Below are positions 23,938 to 32,557 of a stretch of DNA of 64,000 nucleotides, piece after piece. The stretch is taken from positions 1 to 64,000 of the forward strand of contig JAVKFY010000079.1 in NCBI GenBank assembly GCA_040223615.1, read 5' to 3'. The position numbers and the translations under genes were made by a program. The first letter of the stretch is position 1, and the number at the start of each line of letters is the position of its first letter. The DNA comes from JAVKFY01 sp040223615 (GTDB taxonomy: Bacteria; Pseudomonadota; Alphaproteobacteria; GCA-2731375). A model generated the notes under the pieces. It worked only from the letters and a program-made list of their open reading frames with translations. It had not been told where the DNA came from and ran no database searches.

Positions 23938-24446
23938 TGGCTCTGGCCCTTCTTCGGCGGCACGAACAGGCCCTTCACCCGGCCGCCGCCGGCATCCATC
24001 CGCGACACCCCGGTCTCGGTGTTCATCACCAGCCGCTTGCCGCGCAGCACGTTCTGGCCGCGGGTCAGCACCACCGCGCCGGTCAGCGTGATCTGCTTGG
24101 CGCCGACGTCGTAGATGCCGAGGTCGCCCTGCGCGGTTTCCGTCGGCGACCAGATGAACACCTCGCCGACCGCGTCGATCCGCCGGATCGAGCCGCTCAG
24201 GCCGTCCGCGCCGCCGCTCTCGCCGTCGGCATAGTGCACGCGCAGCTCGTTGGCCTTCAGCTTGATCCGGCCCTGGGAGGCGTCGACATTGCCGCGGAAC
24301 ACGGCGAGCTGCTGGTCCTGCTGAACCTCCAGGCTGTCGGCGTTGATCTCGATCGGCTGATCGGAATCGAGCATATCCTTGGTCGACTGCGCCGCCGCCG
24401 GCAGCGCCAGCAGCGCCAGGCCCAGGACGATGCCGGCGAGCCGCAT
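23934..24446 (-). CDS. lptA: LPS transport periplasmic protein LptA
   Basis: A 170-residue protein with a signal peptide (MRLAGIVLGLALLALPAAAQ) and an OstA-like jelly-roll (QPIEINADSLEVQQDQQLAVF, then FRGNVDASQG). It bridges the periplasm in LPS export. The start overlaps the lptC stop by one base (TGATG). The C-terminal tail is glycine/lysine rich. Confidence 0.92.
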   Translation of the reverse strand: MRLAGIVLGLALLALPAAAQSTKDMLDSDQPIEINADSLEVQQDQQLAVFRGNVDASQGRIKLKANELRVHYADGESGGADGLSGSIRRIDAVGEVFIWSPTETAQGDLGIYDVGAKQITLTGAVVLTRGQNVLRGKRLVMNTETGVSRMDAGGGRVKGLFVPPKKGQSQ

Positions 24447-25126
24447 CACGACCGGTCCTTGCGCGGCAGCAGCGTGGTGCGCACGTCGCCCTCGAACAGC
24501 AGATACTGGCCGCGTTCCTTGACCGTCATGCGATTCGCGCGCAGCGCGCCGAACGGCCCATGGCCCTGCACCGGCTGCGTGGTCACCGCGACGCCGGCGG
24601 CCAGGTCCATTTCCGCGCCGGTGCCGTGGAACTCGTAGCCGCGGTCGGAAAAGATATCGATCGGCCCGTCGAGTCGCAGCGTCTGGCGGGTGCGGTCGTA
24701 GAGGCCCTTCTCGGCGCTGAGCGACAGCCAGGTGCCGTCGGTCATGGTCACGTCGGCCTGCAGCGTATGCATGGTGACGCGCTGCTGGTCGAGCTCGTCC
24801 TGCTGCGCCGACTCGGCGGTGATCACGAACGGGCGGCCGGCATTGTCGGTGCCGGTGTAGCGCGGGCTCACCATCGTCAGGCTGCCGTCGACATTCTCCA
24901 GGCTGGCGAAGCCGAGCTGAAAGCCGCCGCGGTTGGTGAAGGCGCCGGGCCAGGCCAGCACCGCCAGCACCACCAGCATGGCGATCGCCAGCAGCAACCA
25001 CTTGGCCAGGCCGACGAAGCGGCCGTAGCGCCGCAGGTTGGCGCCGGCCGCGCCGGCCGCGCCGGCGCGCGGCGCGTAGCCGTGGTGCGGGCGCTGCCTG
25101 GGATCGATCTCGCCGGTGGCGCTCAT
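24446..25126 (-). CDS. lptC: LPS export protein LptC
   Basis: A 226-residue inner-membrane-anchored protein: an N-terminal basic/alanine-rich cytoplasmic tail, one transmembrane helix (LAKWLLLAIAMLVVLAVLAW, about 41-60), then the beta-jelly-roll periplasmic domain. It docks LptA to LptBFG. It is overlapped by kdsD upstream (ATGA) and lptA downstream (TGATG). Poor primary-sequence conservation is normal for LptC, so the call also leans on position. Confidence 0.88.
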   Translation of the reverse strand: MSATGEIDPRQRPHHGYAPRAGAAGAAGANLRRYGRFVGLAKWLLLAIAMLVVLAVLAWPGAFTNRGGFQLGFASLENVDGSLTMVSPRYTGTDNAGRPFVITAESAQQDELDQQRVTMHTLQADVTMTDGTWLSLSAEKGLYDRTRQTLRLDGPIDIFSDRGYEFHGTGAEMDLAAGVAVTTQPVQGHGPFGALRANRMTVKERGQYLLFEGDVRTTLLPRKDRS

Positions 25127-26118
25127 GCGATGCCCGCCCGCAGGATCGCGTGCATGTCGACGATGCCGAGCAATTCGTCGCCCTCCACCACGAACAGGCC
25201 GGAAATCAGGTTGGCGTTCATGAACCCGAGCGCTTCCGCCGCCAGCGCCTTCGGGCGAATGGTCTTCGGCCCCCGGGTCATCAGCGCGCCGGCGGTCAGC
25301 GCCAGCAGGTCCGGCCGCATGTGCCGGCGCAGGTCGCCGTCGGTGATGATCCCGGCCAGCCGGTTGCCTTCGACGATGCCGACACAGCCGTAGCGCTTCT
25401 CGGTCATCACCAGCAGCGCCTCGCCCATCGGCGTGTCCGGGTCGACCAGCGGCAGGTCGTCGCCGGTCGCCATCACGTCCTCCACCTTGACGAACAGCCG
25501 GCCGAGCCGGCCGCCGGGATGCAGCACCTGGAACTGGTCGGCGGAGAACCCGCGCCGCTCCATCACCGCGACCGCGAGCGCGTCGCCCAGGCCCAGCATC
25601 ATCGTCGTCGAGGTCGTCGGCGCCAGGCCCAGCGGGCACGCCTCCGCCACCTTCGGCAGCACCAGGGCGACGTCGGCGGCTTCGCCCAGCGCGCTGCCCT
25701 CGCGTCCGACGATGGCGATCAGCGGCAGGCGGCGCAGCCGGGTATAGGCGATCAGGTCGTTGAGTTCGGCGGTGTTGCCGGAGTTGGACAGCGCCATCAC
25801 GCCGTCGTCGTCGGAGATCATGCCGAGGTCGCCGTGGCTGGCCTCGCCGGGGTGCACATAGTGCGCCGGCGTGCCGGTCGACGACAGGGTGGCGGCCAGC
25901 TTGCTGGCGATGTGGCCCGACTTGCCCATGCCGGTGACCACCAGTTTGCCGTCCAGCCGGTGCAGGATGTCGACGGCGCGCACGAAGTCGTCGCCCAGCC
26001 GGTCGGCCAGCGCCGTCAGCCCCTCGGCCTCCAGGCGCAGCACGCGCGCCGCTGCCGTCAGGTCGCCAACGGTCGGGTCGTCTTCATGGTGGTTTGCCGG
26101 TTCCGCGTCGCCAGTCAT
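25123..26118 (-). CDS. kdsD: D-arabinose-5-phosphate isomerase
   Basis: A 331-residue KdsD/KpsF-type isomerase making arabinose-5-phosphate for Kdo in lipopolysaccharide. An N-terminal SIS domain (VVTGMGKSGHIASKLAATLSS, HPGEASHGDLG, ALSNSGNT) is followed by two CBS domains (VEDVMATGDDLPLV and ALMTRGPKTI onwards). It is the first gene of the kdsD-lptC-lptA-lptB-rpoN cluster. The start at MTGDAEP gives the family length; a sigma-54-like promoter lies upstream. Confidence 0.95.
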   Translation of the reverse strand: MTGDAEPANHHEDDPTVGDLTAAARVLRLEAEGLTALADRLGDDFVRAVDILHRLDGKLVVTGMGKSGHIASKLAATLSSTGTPAHYVHPGEASHGDLGMISDDDGVMALSNSGNTAELNDLIAYTRLRRLPLIAIVGREGSALGEAADVALVLPKVAEACPLGLAPTTSTTMMLGLGDALAVAVMERRGFSADQFQVLHPGGRLGRLFVKVEDVMATGDDLPLVDPDTPMGEALLVMTEKRYGCVGIVEGNRLAGIITDGDLRRHMRPDLLALTAGALMTRGPKTIRPKALAAEALGFMNANLISGLFVVEGDELLGIVDMHAILRAGIA

Positions 26119-26185
26119 CGGCTCGTGTCGGATCGCCTGTTTTGCTTGTTCGTATGTCGTGTTCGCCGGCACCGACGCCGCTGTC

Positions 26186-26203
26186 AAGCGAAAATCGTGC
26201 CAA
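26186..26203 (-). promoter_or_regulatory. Sigma-54-type promoter match before the kdsD-rpoN operon
   Basis: On the minus strand TTGGCAC, 5 bases, TCGCTT. The -24 GG and -12 GC are separated by exactly 10 bases. It lies about 70 bases before kdsD. One -12 base differs from the TTGC consensus. TTGACA also occurs just downstream without a convincing -10. Confidence 0.4.
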
Positions 26204-26305
26204 CTAGGCCCATGCGGTGCAGTATCCGCGAAAGCGCCATCCGGGTCAAACCCTTGCGGCCCGGGTTTCCCCAGGTAAAACGGAGAAGCGGCCGCGGTTC
26301 CGTCG

Positions 26306-26395
26306 CTAGCGCGCGGCCGTGCGGGCGATGCCGCCACGGATCACGGCGCGCTTGCCGGACGTCAGCTTGCGCCACGGAGGATAGCCGTGCGGCAT
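26306..26395 (-). CDS. Possible 29-residue coupled peptide
   Basis: A small ORF, MPHGYPPWRKLTSGKRAV at the start, whose ATG overlaps the stop of the upstream membrane-protein gene (TGATG). It is basic, with no hydrophobic segment. Stop-start overlap suggests coupled translation but nothing else supports it; it could be chance. Confidence 0.3.
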   Translation of the reverse strand: MPHGYPPWRKLTSGKRAVIRGGIARTAAR

Positions 26396-26670
26396 CAGGC
26401 CGACCTGTCCTTGCCGCGCTGGGTCAGCAGCTTCCAAGACATGTAGCCGGCCAGCGAACCGAACAGCGCCGCGAAGAGGAACATGAACCCGACCACGAAC
26501 ACGAACGTCCCCGGCTCGTCGGCGAAGTGGGTGGTGTGACCGCGATTGCCGCCATACTGCCCGCGCAGCACGGCGAGCGTCGCGAAGCCGCCGAAGCCGA
26601 CGAAGAAGAACCAGCAGGCAAACACGAAGAGTCCGACGCTGCCGCGCTGCTTGGTGACGTTTTTCGCCAT
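26395..26670 (-). CDS. Small membrane protein, two TM helices
   Basis: A 91-residue protein, MAKNVTKQRGSVGLFVFACW at the start, with two hydrophobic segments (about 10-33 and 55-78) separated by a polar loop (RGQYGGNRGHTTHFADEPGT). Family not recognised. It lies between RNase D and the kdsD cluster on the same strand. Confidence 0.6.
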   Translation of the reverse strand: MAKNVTKQRGSVGLFVFACWFFFVGFGGFATLAVLRGQYGGNRGHTTHFADEPGTFVFVVGFMFLFAALFGSLAGYMSWKLLTQRGKDRSA

Positions 26671-26704
26671 TCGGACAGCTTGCCCGCGTGGGGTTAGCGA
26701 GTGG

Positions 26705-27316
26705 TTAGTGCGCGAAGATGTCGATGTCGTCCCAGCCGCCGAGGTCGAGCGCGGCGCGGGTCGGCAGGAAATCGAAACAGGCCCGCGCCATGTCGACGCG
26801 GCCCTCGCGCTCCAGCATCGCCTGCAGCCGGTCGCGCAGCTTGTGCAGGTACAGCACGTCGGCGCCGGCATAGGCGAGCTGTTCGTCGCTGAGCGTATCG
26901 GCGCCCCAGTCCGACGACTGCTGCTGCTTCGACATGTCGAGGTCGAGCAGCTCCTTGCACAGATCCTTCAGGCCGTGCCGGTCGGTGTAGGTGCGCACCA
27001 GCTTGGAGGCGATCTTGGTGCAGTAGACCGGCGCCGTGGTCACGCCCAGCGAATGCTGAAGGACCGCAACGTCGAAGCGCGCGAAGTGAAACAGCTTCTC
27101 CACCTTCGGGTCGGTCAGCAGCCGCGACAGGTTCGGCGCGTCGAACACGCCGCCCTTGAACTGTACCAGGTGGACGTTGCCGTCGCCGGCGGAGAGCTGC
27201 ACCAGGCACAACCGGTCGCGGTGCGGCTTCAGCCCCATGGTCTCGGAATCGATGGCGACGACAGCACCGAGGTCGAGGCCGGCGGGCAGATCGCCCTGAT
27301 GCAGCGTGACGCTCAA
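26705..27316 (-). CDS. Ribonuclease D, exonuclease domain only
   Basis: A 203-residue DEDDy 3'-5' exonuclease. The motifs are DSETMGL (Exo I), FHFARFDVAVL (Exo II) and YAGADVLYLHKL (Exo III with Y and D). The HRDC domains of full RNase D are absent, as in short alphaproteobacterial forms. It trims tRNA precursors and other RNA. It lies next to a tRNA-Leu gene on the same strand. Confidence 0.88.
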   Translation of the reverse strand: MSVTLHQGDLPAGLDLGAVVAIDSETMGLKPHRDRLCLVQLSAGDGNVHLVQFKGGVFDAPNLSRLLTDPKVEKLFHFARFDVAVLQHSLGVTTAPVYCTKIASKLVRTYTDRHGLKDLCKELLDLDMSKQQQSSDWGADTLSDEQLAYAGADVLYLHKLRDRLQAMLEREGRVDMARACFDFLPTRAALDLGGWDDIDIFAH

Positions 27317-27342
27317 CCGGCGATGCTCCCTTGCCGAGAATT

Positions 27343-27429
27343 TGGTGCCCAGGAGAAGACTCGAACTTCCACGGGGTTACCCCCACTAGCACCTGAAGCT
27401 AGCGCGTCTGCCAATTCCGCCACCTGGGC
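27343..27429 (-). tRNA. tRNA-Leu (anticodon CAG)
   Basis: GCCCAGG acceptor stem closing with CCTGGGC, A discriminator and encoded CCA. The anticodon loop is TTCAGGT on a CTAGC/GCTAG stem, the T-loop is TTCGAGT, and a long class II variable arm (TGGGGGTAACCCC) marks a leucine tRNA. The anticodon CAG lies at 27393-27395 on the minus strand. Confidence 0.96.
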
Positions 27430-27566
27430 TGGGTGCGGCGGCTTCGATACTGCACCCGCCGGAACCGTGTCAAGCAAAGCCGAGCGATGACGGTGACGTC
27501 ACCGGTTGCGCGAGGCTTCCGGCAGCCCCTATATAGCCGCCAGACGTTGGCGAAGAGGATCGCGCG

Positions 27567-28520
27567 ATGGCGCAACGGCTGGTCACGGTTTTCGGCGGTT
27601 CCGGGTTTGTCGGGCGCTATCTGGTGCGGCGGCTGGCGGCCGAGGGCGCGCGGGTCCGCGTCGCGGTGCGCGATCCCGAAGCGGCGGCCTTCTGCAAGCC
27701 GATGGGCGACGTCGGCCAGGTCATGCCGGTGCAAGCCAACCTGCGCCATCCCGCCTCGGTGGCGCGTGCGGTCGACGGCGCCGACGCGGTGGTGATCTCG
27801 GTCGGCGTGCTCTACGAGTCCGGCAGCCAGTCCTTCGCCGCGGTGCACGTGAACGGCCCGGGCCGTGTTGCCCAGGCCGCCACGGCGGCCGGCGTGAAGC
27901 GCCTGCTGCACGTCTCGGCGATTGGTTCGGATCCGGAATCGCCGGCGAAATACGGACGTTCCAAGGCCGCCGGCGAGGCGCTGGTGCGCGAGGCCTTCCC
28001 TGGCGCCAGCATCGTGCGGCCGTCGATCGTGTTCGGGCCGGAGGACGATTTCTTCAACCGCTTCGCCAACATGGCGCGGGTCGCGCCGGTGCTGCCGCTC
28101 ATCGGTGGCGGCCACACCCGGTTCCAGCCCGTCTATGTCGGCGACGTGGCGCTGGCGATGCAGGCTATGCTGGCCGACGACGCCTGGGCCGGCCGCACCG
28201 TCGAGCTTGGCGGACCGCGCATCTACACCTTCAAGCAGCTCCTGGAGCTGATCTGCGAGGTTACCGGCCGCAAGCGCTTCCTGGCGCCGGTGCCGTATCA
28301 ACTGATGCGACCATTCGCGGCGATCGCCGGGCTGGCGCCGGTGCCGCCGCTGACGCTGGACCAGCTCGACATGCTGACGGTCGACAATGTGGTGTCGCAA
28401 GGCGCGACCGGTCTGGCCGATCTCGGCATCGAGCCGCGCACGGCCGAGGCCATCGTGCCGTCCTATCTGCACCGCTACCGCCGCGCCGGCAAGCTGCCCG
28501 AGACGCGGGCCGGATACTAG
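27567..28520 (+). CDS. Complex I NDUFA9-subunit-like NAD-dependent epimerase
   Basis: A 317-residue extended/atypical SDR. N-terminal FGGSGFVGRYLVRRLAAEG is the nucleotide loop, followed by HVSAIGSDPESPAKYGRSKAAGE (a Y-x-x-x-K pair) and IVRPSIVFGPEDDFFNRFANMA, typical of the NDUFA9/39 kDa complex I accessory subunit family. It binds NADPH and may help complex I assembly. Its stop overlaps the uppP stop from the other strand. Confidence 0.88.
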   Translation: MAQRLVTVFGGSGFVGRYLVRRLAAEGARVRVAVRDPEAAAFCKPMGDVGQVMPVQANLRHPASVARAVDGADAVVISVGVLYESGSQSFAAVHVNGPGRVAQAATAAGVKRLLHVSAIGSDPESPAKYGRSKAAGEALVREAFPGASIVRPSIVFGPEDDFFNRFANMARVAPVLPLIGGGHTRFQPVYVGDVALAMQAMLADDAWAGRTVELGGPRIYTFKQLLELICEVTGRKRFLAPVPYQLMRPFAAIAGLAPVPPLTLDQLDMLTVDNVVSQGATGLADLGIEPRTAEAIVPSYLHRYRRAGKLPETRAGY

Positions 28521-29335
28521 GCCGGCAGAATCCCGGCGAACACGAAGCCCAGCAACAACACGCCAAGCGCCACGCGGTAGACGACGAACCACTTGTAGGA
28601 CGTCTGGCCAACCAGCCACATCATGAAGCCGATGCTGACCCAGGCCGCCACGAGAGCCAGACCGCCGGCGATCAGCAGGTCGCGGATTACGTCCGCCGCG
28701 ACGTCGCCAATGTAGGCCTTGATCGCTAGAACGACGCCACTGCCGAGAACCGCCGGCAGCGCCAGCAGCATGGAAAAACGCGCGGCCTCGCGACGATCGA
28801 GGGCGAGGTAGCGACCGGCGGTGATGGTGATGCCCGATCGGCTGGTGCCCGGAATCAGCGCCAGAACCTGCGCGCAACCGATCTTCAACGCCTCCGGTAA
28901 ATCGAGGTCGGCGGTACGCCGCGTGTGCGGTCGCGTTTCATCGATGCGCCACAAGACGATGCCGAAAAAGATCGAGGCCACGGCGATCACCGCCGGGCGC
29001 CGCATGGCGTCGAGCAGATCGAAGCCGGCAACAACGGCGCCAATAACGACAATCGGCAGCGACCCGACGACGACCAGCAGCAGCAAATGGCGCTGCGCGC
29101 TGTCCTGCCGGCGTGCGGTATGGCCGACTCCGACCAAGAGCGCCCACACATCGCGCCAGAAGTAGATCACCACCGCGCCCAGCGAACCGACATGCACCGC
29201 GATGTCGAACCAGATGCCCTGGTCCGGCATGTCGACGAACCACGGCACCAGAGCAAGGTGCGCCGAGGAACTGACTGGCAGGAACTCGGTGATGCCCTGA
29301 ACGACGGCCAGGACGATGAGGTACCAGAGCAACAA
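28517..29335 (-). CDS. uppP: Undecaprenyl-diphosphatase
   Basis: A 272-residue polytopic BacA/UppP enzyme that recycles the undecaprenyl carrier for cell-wall synthesis. Conserved QGITEFLPVSSSAHL near the N terminus and LIPGTSRSG (about 160-168) form the active site, with about eight membrane helices. No ATG lies near the conserved N terminus; a TTG at 29335 (or 29332) is the likeliest start. Confidence 0.9.
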   Translation of the reverse strand: MLLWYLIVLAVVQGITEFLPVSSSAHLALVPWFVDMPDQGIWFDIAVHVGSLGAVVIYFWRDVWALLVGVGHTARRQDSAQRHLLLLVVVGSLPIVVIGAVVAGFDLLDAMRRPAVIAVASIFFGIVLWRIDETRPHTRRTADLDLPEALKIGCAQVLALIPGTSRSGITITAGRYLALDRREAARFSMLLALPAVLGSGVVLAIKAYIGDVAADVIRDLLIAGGLALVAAWVSIGFMMWLVGQTSYKWFVVYRVALGVLLLGFVFAGILPA

Positions 29336-29475
29336 GGGTGGGCCCGCGCATGACAATTGGAGCTTCGGAAGGAAGGCGAGACTAGGGCCCTCGCCGGGCC
29401 AGCGGCAAGTCGGGCGTCGCGTCGCGCGCAATCTTCGGATAGTCGGCGCACCGCAAGCGCGCCACAATCCTGGCC

Positions 29476-30153
29476 ATGATCCAGACCGACATCCAGGCCG
29501 CGCTCGACGCCGACGGTTTCGCCCGACTGCCGGGGTTGCTGCACGGCGCCGACTGTGACGGCCTGATAGCGCGCTATGACGATGACGGTGCCTTCCGCAA
29601 GATCATCGACATGGCGCGATATCGCTACGGCCAGGGCCAGTATCGCTACTTCGCCTATCCGCTGCCCGATGTGGTGCGAGCTTTGCGCGAGACGCTCTAC
29701 CCGCCGCTGGCTGCCATCGCCAACCGCTTCGCCGAGCGGTTGCGCGAGGATCGGCGCTTCCCCGCCACCCACGCGGCGTTTCTGGATCAGTGCCACGCCG
29801 CCGGCCAGGTCCGTCCGACGCCGCTTCTGCTGCGCTACGGCCCGGGCGACTACAACTGCCTGCACCGCGACCTCTACGGCGACATCCACTTCCCGTTGCA
29901 GGTCGTGGTCGGCCTGAGCAAACCCGAAGACTACGAGGGCGGCGAGTTCCTGCTGGTCGAGAACCGCGCCCGCCAGCAGTCGCGTGGCCACGCGCTGCGC
30001 CTCGACCGGGGCGAGGGGCTGGTCTTCCCGGTAATGAACCGTCCGGTGACGAGCAAGCGCGGCTTTTCGCGGGCCGGCATGCGCCATGGCGTGTCCACCG
30101 TGACCGCCGGCGAACGCGTGACATTGGGCATCATCTTCCACGACGCCGCCTGA
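29476..30153 (+). CDS. 2OG-Fe(II) oxygenase
   Basis: A 225-residue non-heme iron oxygenase. The metal ligands appear as HRD (in NCLHRDLYG) and the distal His in MRHGVSTVTAGERVTLGI, whose Arg binds 2-oxoglutarate. It resembles prolyl-4-hydroxylase-like proteins. Its substrate is unknown. The gene's last 23 bases with the stop recur at 31419-31441. Confidence 0.85.
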   Translation: MIQTDIQAALDADGFARLPGLLHGADCDGLIARYDDDGAFRKIIDMARYRYGQGQYRYFAYPLPDVVRALRETLYPPLAAIANRFAERLREDRRFPATHAAFLDQCHAAGQVRPTPLLLRYGPGDYNCLHRDLYGDIHFPLQVVVGLSKPEDYEGGEFLLVENRARQQSRGHALRLDRGEGLVFPVMNRPVTSKRGFSRAGMRHGVSTVTAGERVTLGIIFHDAA

Positions 30154-30157
30154 GGCG
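30135..30157 (+). repeat. 23-bp direct repeat, left copy
   Basis: The sequence starting CTTCCACGACGCC spans the last codons and stop of the oxygenase gene. It recurs exactly at 31419-31441. Together the copies flank the two-gene module 30251-31398, suggesting insertion or duplication. Confidence 0.8.
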
Positions 30158-30250
30158 GGGCAGGCTAGGCCGGTGCGGTTGCGACGGTCCGGCAAGGCCT
30201 TTAGTCTCGGGGTCGACGGTTGATGCGTTGGTACGACATCGGTGTACCCC

Positions 30251-30754
30251 ATGCGACGATACCTGATCCGCGCAGCTTTGGTCATGCTGTTCGCGAGTGT
30301 AGGCGCAGCACTAGCCGACTCTGCCAAGCAAAGCCGCCCGAAGGCCTCCGGACCGCTTGACGGCATGAGCTTCGTCGGCAGGATCGGGCCGCAGGGACAA
30401 CCGGATCTCGATGACACTATCTACTTCAACGACGGCCAATTCTGGTCTGCGGCGTGCACCCGCTGCGGCTTCGCGCCCGCGCCGTACTGGGCTCGGCGCG
30501 TCGGCGACGCCATCGAATTTCGCGGCACTCTCGAGAGCCCGGAACGCGGCGTTTTCACCTATGTCGGCGTGGTGCGTGACGGCCGCCTCAGCACCGAGAT
30601 CAACTGGCGTCGCGATCGTTGGTACTGGTCGATCGACCGCGATCTTCGGTTCGTCGGCACGTTGGCCGGTCCCGACAAGGCGGCGATGACCGTGCAGTCC
30701 GCCATCGTCGTTGCCGCCGGACCTTCGCCCGATCCCGAACGCTGCCCGCGGTGA
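30251..30754 (+). CDS. Exported hypothetical protein
   Basis: A 167-residue protein with a signal peptide (MRRYLIRAALVMLFASVGA to ALA). The mature part has two cysteines close together (CTRCGF) and reads FVGRIGPQGQPDLDDTIYFNDGQ-style beta structure. Family not recognised. The stop overlaps the next gene's ATG (TGATG). Located within the 23-bp-repeat-flanked module. Confidence 0.7.
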   Translation: MRRYLIRAALVMLFASVGAALADSAKQSRPKASGPLDGMSFVGRIGPQGQPDLDDTIYFNDGQFWSAACTRCGFAPAPYWARRVGDAIEFRGTLESPERGVFTYVGVVRDGRLSTEINWRRDRWYWSIDRDLRFVGTLAGPDKAAMTVQSAIVVAAGPSPDPERCPR

Positions 30755-31398
30755 TGCACCGGCGCCTGCTGCTGGCCGCCGGGATTTACCTGCTCGTCCT
30801 TCTTGGTGGCGCGGTTGCGGGCTTCTACCTGTCCGACGTCGGCGTAATCGATGTGCGGCCGGCCAACGAGCCTGACGTCCATCGGATGGTGGTGTCCGCG
30901 GCGGCGCTCTACGTGGTCACCGCGGCGATGCCCTTTGTACCGGGCGCCGAGATTGGCCTGGGCCTGATCGTGACGCTCGGCAGCCGCATCGTTCCCCTGG
31001 TCTATCTCGGCATGGTCTGCGCGCTGCTGCTGGCTTTCGCCGTGGGTCGGTTCGTGCCGCTGCGCTTCATAGTGGCGGTCCTTGCCCGCTTGCGCCTGCG
31101 TCGAGGACGCGAACTGCTTGACCGTCTGGCGCGGCTGCCGCCGGACCAGCGCGCCAACTACCTCGCCGAGCAGATGCCGACGGGCACGCCCGCCTTCCTG
31201 CTGCGCCATCGCTATCTGTTGCTGGCCGTGGCCTTCAACATGCCAGGCAACTCGATCATCGGCGGTGGCGGCGGCCTTGCCTTGGCAGCGGGAATCAGCG
31301 GGCTCTATGGCGTTGTCCCATTCGTCGCGACCGTCGCGGTCGCGGTATCGCCATTGCCCTTGATGGTGCTTATCGGCGGCTACCTGCCGGGCGGCTAG
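30754..31398 (+). CDS. Multi-pass membrane protein, possibly VTT-like
   Basis: A 214-residue protein with about five hydrophobic segments (MHRRLLLAAGIYLLVLLGGA, FVPGAEIGLGLIVTLGS, PLVYLGMVCALLLAFAVGRF, AVAFNMPGNSIIGGGGGLAL, PFVATVAVAVSPLPLMVLIG). The PGAEIGLGLIV and MPGNSIIGGGGG patches recall VTT/DedA membrane proteins, but the match is weak. Coupled to the exported protein upstream. Confidence 0.65.
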   Translation: MHRRLLLAAGIYLLVLLGGAVAGFYLSDVGVIDVRPANEPDVHRMVVSAAALYVVTAAMPFVPGAEIGLGLIVTLGSRIVPLVYLGMVCALLLAFAVGRFVPLRFIVAVLARLRLRRGRELLDRLARLPPDQRANYLAEQMPTGTPAFLLRHRYLLLAVAFNMPGNSIIGGGGGLALAAGISGLYGVVPFVATVAVAVSPLPLMVLIGGYLPGG

Positions 31399-31418
31399 CG
31401 TGTCGTGCGCGGCGCTGC

Positions 31419-31441
31419 CTTCCACGACGCCGCCTGAGGCG
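31419..31441 (+). repeat. 23-bp direct repeat, right copy
   Basis: An exact copy of 30135-30157, here non-coding, 21 bases after the module's last stop and 14 bases before the quinone-reductase gene. Confidence 0.8.
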
Positions 31442-31454
31442 CCATGATGGCGCC

Positions 31455-32423
31455 ATGCGCGCCGTCGTCTGCACCGCCCTGGGTCCGCCCGAATCGCTGG
31501 AGCTGCTGGACCGCGACCCAGGCGCGCCGGGGCCGGGCGAGGCGCGCGTGGCGATGCGCGCCGCCGGCATCAACTTCCCCGACGTGCTGATGCTGGAGGC
31601 CGGCTACCAGCTCAAGCCCGAGCTGCCCTTCGTGCCCGGCATGGAGGGCGCCGGCGTGGTCGAGGCGCTGGGCGACGGCGTCGCGGGCGTCGGCATCGGC
31701 GAGCGGGTCATCGTGCGCATGCGCCCCGGCACCTACGCCGAGGCCGTGTTGACGGCGGCCGACCGGCTGCTGCCGTTGCCGGATGCGTTTTCGTTCGAGG
31801 AGGGCGCGGCCTTCGTGGTCGGCGCCCACACCGCCTACCAGTCGCTGGTCGACCGCGGCCGACTGGTCGCCGGCGAGACCCTGCTGGTGCACGGCGCCGC
31901 CGGCGGTGTCGGCCTGGCGGCGGTGCAGCTCGGCCACCATCTGGGCGCCCGGGTCATCGCCGTGGCCAGCACCGAGGCCAAGCGCGCTGCGACGCTAGCC
32001 GCCGGCGCCGAACTGGCGATTCCCTACGAAGGCTTTCGCGAGGCGGTGCTCGGCGCGACCGATGGACGCGGCGCCGATGTGATCTACGACCCGGTGGGCG
32101 GCGAGGTGTTCGAGCAGTCGTTGCGCTGCATCGCCTGGCGCGGCCGGCTGCTGGTGGTCGGCTTCACCAGCGGCGCCTATGGCCAGATCGCCGCCAACTA
32201 CCCGCTGCTGAAGGGCTGCGCGGTGATCGGCGTGCGCGCCGGCGAGGCCGGACGGCGCGATCCCGCCGGCGGCCGGCGCACCATGGACGCGCTGATGCGG
32301 CTGGCCGCCGACGGCGTGATGCGGCCGCACATCTCGATCCGCGAGCCGCTGGACCGCGTCGCCGTGGCGATGCGTGCGATGGCGGATCGACAGGTGATCG
32401 GCAAGGCGGTATTGACGATGTAG
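31455..32423 (+). CDS. NADPH:quinone oxidoreductase (zinc-independent MDR)
   Basis: A 322-residue medium-chain reductase. The N-terminal GroES-like fold carries GINFPDVLMLEAGYQLKP and FVPGMEGAGVV; the Rossmann loop is LLVHGAAGGVGLAAVQLG (about 141-158); GADVIYDPVGGEVF is typical of zeta-crystallin-like quinone reductases. No structural zinc cysteines are present. It reduces quinones or enones with NADPH. Confidence 0.9.
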   Translation: MRAVVCTALGPPESLELLDRDPGAPGPGEARVAMRAAGINFPDVLMLEAGYQLKPELPFVPGMEGAGVVEALGDGVAGVGIGERVIVRMRPGTYAEAVLTAADRLLPLPDAFSFEEGAAFVVGAHTAYQSLVDRGRLVAGETLLVHGAAGGVGLAAVQLGHHLGARVIAVASTEAKRAATLAAGAELAIPYEGFREAVLGATDGRGADVIYDPVGGEVFEQSLRCIAWRGRLLVVGFTSGAYGQIAANYPLLKGCAVIGVRAGEAGRRDPAGGRRTMDALMRLAADGVMRPHISIREPLDRVAVAMRAMADRQVIGKAVLTM

Positions 32424-32444
32424 TGGTTCCGCTCGCGCGGGATC

Positions 32445-32521
32445 GCACCAGCCCGCTTCTCCACCCGACCACCTACGAGGATACTGGCGTTGGGTGGCCG
32501 GGTGGGGGAGCGGGCTGGTGC
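32445..32521. repeat. Hairpin element, copy B (inverted relative to copy A)
   Basis: Arms 32445-32473 and 32493-32521 match as reverse complements at 26 of 29 positions, around a 19-base loop. The loop holds AGGATACTGGCG, the reverse complement of the copy A loop. It therefore sits in the opposite orientation to copy A (28-110). It lies between the quinone reductase and GST genes. Confidence 0.8.
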
Positions 32522-32557
32522 CGGCTTCTTGAGGAATTGCTAGTCCGCGCCGTATCC

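Noticed and set aside
26160..26190. Sigma-70 promoter with TTGACA before kdsD
   Set aside because: The -35 is perfect, but no acceptable -10 lies 16-18 bases downstream on the minus strand.
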